Source of the DNA: Malachius bipustulatus
Lineage: Eukaryota; Arthropoda; Insecta; Coleoptera; Melyridae
Length of the DNA: 64,000 nt
Direction of reading: 5' to 3'
Assembly (NCBI GenBank): GCA_910589415.1
Contig: CAJUUM010000035.1
Coordinates: 62,001-126,000 of the forward strand
Below the pieces are notes generated by a model. The model ran no database searches, was not told where the DNA came from, and was given only the letters and a program-made list of their open reading frames with translations. Shown here in pieces: positions 61,316 through 64,000 of the stretch. The position numbers were made by a program, and so were the translations under genes. Within the stretch, counting starts at the first letter, position 1. Every line of letters begins with the position of its first letter.

Positions 61316-63299
61316 CGCTAGCGACACGCACTTGGAATGCGTTAGCGGCCCACCAATGGCCGCTAGCGTCGCGATCTCCGTTCATTTTTATTACTTTCTT
61401 GCAATCCTGGAATCCACACGCCAACTGCGCTAGCGACACGCACTTTGGCTGCGTTAGCGGCCCACCAATACCGTTAGCGTTCATTTTTCGTAAGCGGGCA
61501 GCCAAAGTGGGTCATTTTTCGTTAGCGGCTCACCAATGGCGTTCATTTTTCGTTAGCGGCCCACCAATGACCGTTAGCGACCCACCAATGGCCGCTAGCG
61601 TCGCGATCTCCGTTCATTCTTATTACTTTTATGCAATCCTGGAATCCACACGCCAACTGCGCTAGCGACACGCACTCGGACTGCGTTAGCGGCCCACCAA
61701 TGGCCGCTAGCGGCCCACAAATGGCCGCTAGCCGCTCACAAATGGCCGCTAGCGTTCATTTTTATTACTTTCTTGCAATCCTGGAATCCACACGCCAACT
61801 GCGCTAGCGACACGCACTTCGGCTGCGTTAGCGGCCCACCAATGACCGTTAGCGGTCCACCAATGGCCGCTAGTGTCGCGATCTCCGTTCATTTTTATTA
61901 CTTTTATGCAATCCTGGAATCCACACGCCAACTGCGCTAGCGACACGCACTTGGGCTGCGTTAGCGAACCACCAATGACCGTTAGCGGCCCACCAATGAC
62001 CGCTAGCGTCGCGATCTCCGTTCATTTTTATTACTTTTATGCAATCCTGGAATCCACACGCCAACTGCGCTAGCGACACGCACTTGGGCTGCGTTAGCGG
62101 CCCACCAATGACCGTTAGCGGCCCACCAATGGCCGCTAGCGTCGCGAACTCCGTTCATTTTTATTACTTTCTTGCAATCCTGGAATCCACACACCAATGG
62201 CCGCTAGCGTCGCGATCTCCGTTCATTCTTATTACTTTTATGCAATCCTGTAATCCAAACGCCAACTACGCTAGCGACACGCACCTGGGCTGCGTTAGCG
62301 GCCCACCAATGACCGTTAGCGACCCACCAATAGCCGCTAGCGTCACGATCTCCGTTCACTCTTATTACTTTTATGCAATCCTGGAATCCACACGCCAACT
62401 ACGCTAGCGACACGCACTTGGGCTGCGTTAGCGGCCCACCAATGACCGTTAGCGGCCCACCAATGGCCGCTAACGTCGCGATCTCCGTTCATTTTTATTA
62501 CTTTCTTGCAATCCTGGAATCCACACGCCAACTGCGCTAGCGACACGCACTTCGGCTGCGTTAGCAGCCCACCAATGACCGTTAGCGGTCCACCAATGGC
62601 CGCTAGCGTCGCGATCTCCGTTCATTTTTATTACTTTCTTGCAATCCTGGAATCCACACGCCAACTGCGCTAGCGACACTCACTTTGGTGCGTTAGCGGC
62701 CCATCAATGACCGCTAACGTCGCGATCTCCGTTCATTTTTATTACTTTTATGCAATCCTGGAATCCACACGCCAACTGCGCTTGCGACACGCACTTGAGC
62801 TGCGTTAGCGGCCCACCAATGACCGTTAGCGGCCCACCAATGACCGCTAGCGTCGCGATCTCCGTTCATTTTTATTACTTTCTTGCAATCCTGGAATCCA
62901 CACGCCAACTGCGCTAGCGACACGCACTTTGGCTGCGTTAGCGGCCCACCAATACCGTTAGCGTTCATTTTTCGTAAGCGGGCAGCCAAAGTGGGTCATT
63001 TTTCGTTAGCGGCTCACCAATGGCGTTCATTTTTCGTTAGCGGCCCACCAATGACCGTTAGCGACCCACCAATGGCCGCTAGCGTCGCGATCTCCGTTCA
63101 TTCTTATTACTTTTATGCAATCCTGGAATCCACACGCCAACTGCGCTAGCGACACGCACTTCGGCTGCGTTAGCGGCCCACCAATGACCGTTAGCGGTCC
63201 ACCAATGGCCGCTAGCGTCGCGATCTCCGTTCATTTTTATTACTTTCTTGCAATCCTGGAATCCACACGCCAACTGCGCTAGCGACACTCACTTTGGTG

Positions 63300-64000
63300 C
63301 GTTAGCGGCCCACCAATGACCGCTAACGTCGCGATCTCCGTTCATTTTTATTTCTTTTATGCAATCCTGGAATCCACACGCCAACTGCGCTTGCGACACG
63401 CACTTGAGCTGCGTTAGCGGCCCACCAATGACCGTTAGCGGCCCACCAATGACCGCTAGCGTCGCGATCTCCGTTCATTTTTATTACTTTCTTGCAATCC
63501 TGGAATCCACACGCCAACTGCGCTAGCGACACTCACTTTGCTGCGTTAGCGGCCCACCAATGACCGTTAGCGGTCCTCCAATGGCCGCTAGCGTTTATTT
63601 TTCGTTAGCGGGCAGCCAAAGTGGGTCATTTTTCGTTAGCGGCCCACCAATGGCGTTCATTTTTCGTTAGCGGCCCACCAATGACCGTTAGCGGCCCACC
63701 AATAGCCGCTAGCGTCACGATTTCCGTTCACTCTTATTACTTTTATGCAATCCTGGAATCCACACGCCAACTACGCTAGCGACACGCACTTGGGCTGCGT
63801 TAGCGGCCCACCAATGACAGTTAGCGGCCCACCAATGGCCGCTAGCGTTCATTTTTATTACTTTTATGCAATCCTGGAATCCACACGCCAACTGCGCTAG
63901 CGACACGCACTTGGGCTGCGTTAGCGGCCCACCAATGACAGTAAGCGGCCCACCAATGGCCGCTAGCGTTCATTTTTATTACTTTTATGCAATCCTGGAG
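63300..64000 (+). repeat. Right-edge partial copy of the 3,770-bp repeat
   Basis: This stretch matches 60405-61105 (offset 2,895) and 56635-57335 (offset 6,665). It therefore re-enters the super-repeat at an internal point. The last bases, CCTGGAG, are the private change of the X-bearing monomer, so the window stops just before a further X insertion is expected (about position 64,016). There are no genes. Confidence 0.87.

Larger units (their letters stand above)
59530..63299 (+). repeat. 3,770-bp super-repeat, copy 2
   Basis: Second copy of 55760-59529. The offset fails at about 63288, where CACTCACTTTGGTGCG appears in place of CACGCACTTCGGCTGCG. Private changes include TTTTTAATACTTTTATGC near 60957 and CACACGGCAACTG near 60988. 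Confidence 0.92.
850..63616 (+). repeat. Module L family: positions of 88 copies
   Basis: Hallmark GGGCAGC begins at 850, 1358, 2208, 2716, 3178, 3797, 5121, 5740, 6115, 6724, 7131, 7894, 8792, 9548, 10599, 10985, 11615, 12644, 13400, 14451, 14837, 15344, 15751, 16780, 17166, 17796, 18825, 19581, 20632, 21018, 21525, 21932, 22695, 23348, 23967, 25424, 26043, 26418, 26911, 27285, 27792, 28392, 29155, 29562, 30325, 30832, 31432, 32195, 32848, 33467, 34913, 35421, 35883, 37350, 37969, 38344, 38806, 39192, 40342, 40727, 41113, 41853, 42493, 43817, 44436, 45050, 45436, 46586, 46971, 47357, 48097, 48717, 50572, 50958, 51333, 51694, 53938, 54435, 55440, 56315, 56945, 57726, 59210, 60085, 60715, 61496, 62980, 63610. 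Located by eye. A subclass reads GGGCAGCAAAAGTGCG (7131, 9548, 13400, 15751, 19581, 21932, 28392, 29562, 31432). Others read CCGCTAGCGGG or GTAAGCGGG at the entry. Confidence 0.88.
1..64000. repeat. Satellite array of 133-bp monomers with module L, spanning the whole window
   Basis: Every stretch I read consists of the same monomer in one orientation, apart from two short inverted pieces near 27.9 and 31.0 kb. The core motifs GCGGCCCACCAATG, CCGCTAGCG, GCAATCCTGGAATCC and TGCGCTAGCGAC recur about every 133 bp. Lengths seen are 133 bp, 132 bp (CACTCACTTTGCTGCG replacing CACGCACTTGGGCTGCG) and 121 bp (loss of GTCGCGATCTCC). Monomers differ by diagnostic substitutions that recur together in longer blocks, so the array is organised as higher-order repeats. 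No unique DNA flanks it in this window. By established knowledge such arrays are eukaryotic constitutive heterochromatin. That it is centromeric or pericentromeric is inference; I did not recognise it as a named satellite family. Confidence 0.97.

Noticed and set aside
1..64000. CRISPR array
   Set aside because: The 21-bp units are short, adjacent and without variable spacers. The intervening 91-112 bp is itself conserved, and there are no cas genes.
1..64000. Telomeric repeat, rDNA spacer or tRNA cluster
   Set aside because: There are no TTAGG- or TTTAGGG-type runs, no rRNA-like segments and no cloverleaf sequences. The GTTAGCGG motif only superficially resembles a telomere-like string.

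Overview
The whole 64-kb window is satellite DNA. I find no protein-coding gene, RNA gene, transposon or unique flanking sequence, and the array runs off both ends. The basic unit is a 133-bp monomer in head-to-tail order, with 132-bp and 121-bp variants. I estimate about 410 monomers from lengths; they were not counted one by one. Each monomer has two (sometimes one or three) copies of a 21-bp sub-repeat (GTTAGCGGCCC...CCAATGACC), followed by about 91 bp containing GTCGCGATCTCC, a T-rich tract (CATTTTTATTAC), GCAATCCTGGAATCCAC and CGCTAGCG. A second building block, called module L here (121 bp, hallmark GGGCAGCCAAAGTG), interrupts the monomer row 88 times by my count. L is built from three 31/32-bp units, each a 10-bp T-rich piece joined to a sequence related to the 21-bp unit.

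Arrays of this size with nested higher-order repeats (HORs) are typical of eukaryotic satellites at centromeres, pericentromeres, subtelomeres or sex chromosomes. Nothing here identifies the species. The consensus monomer is not depleted in CpG (hand count 13, about 10 expected), which argues weakly against a heavily methylated, mutation-aged vertebrate or plant satellite.

Layout. 1-6.4 kb: family 1 sequence (GAACCACC monomers, L modules with CATTAGCGG), with a 1,358-bp tandem duplication at 382-3097. 6.4-10.1 kb: family 2 mosaic (CGTCACGATCTCC or CGTCATGATCTCC monomers, L modules with CGTTAGCGG). 10.1-22.4 kb: two copies of a 6,181-bp super-repeat. 22.4-26.9 kb: family 1 again. 27-32.1 kb: family 2, with a 3,040-bp repeat carrying two copies of a hairpin-forming micro-inversion. 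32.5-36.3 kb: family 1, repeating 23-25 kb and 0-3.6 kb. 36.35-49.04 kb: a second super-repeat in two units, 6,467 and 6,224 bp. 49-55.7 kb: local 531- and 532-bp duplications and mosaic. 55.8-63.3 kb: two copies of a 3,770-bp repeat carrying a 32-bp insertion found nowhere else in the window. 63.3-64 kb: the start of a further partial copy.

No genes act together here. The biology is in the DNA: repeated unequal exchange or amplification at every scale from 21 bp to 9.5 kb, closely similar large copies that imply recent homogenisation, and regularly spaced CCAAT and T-tract motifs at 21 and 31 bp, about two and three helical turns. The many short open frames on both strands are by-products of the repeat and are not annotated as genes. 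Copy boundaries are given to about +/-60 bp, because neighbouring repeats resemble one another.
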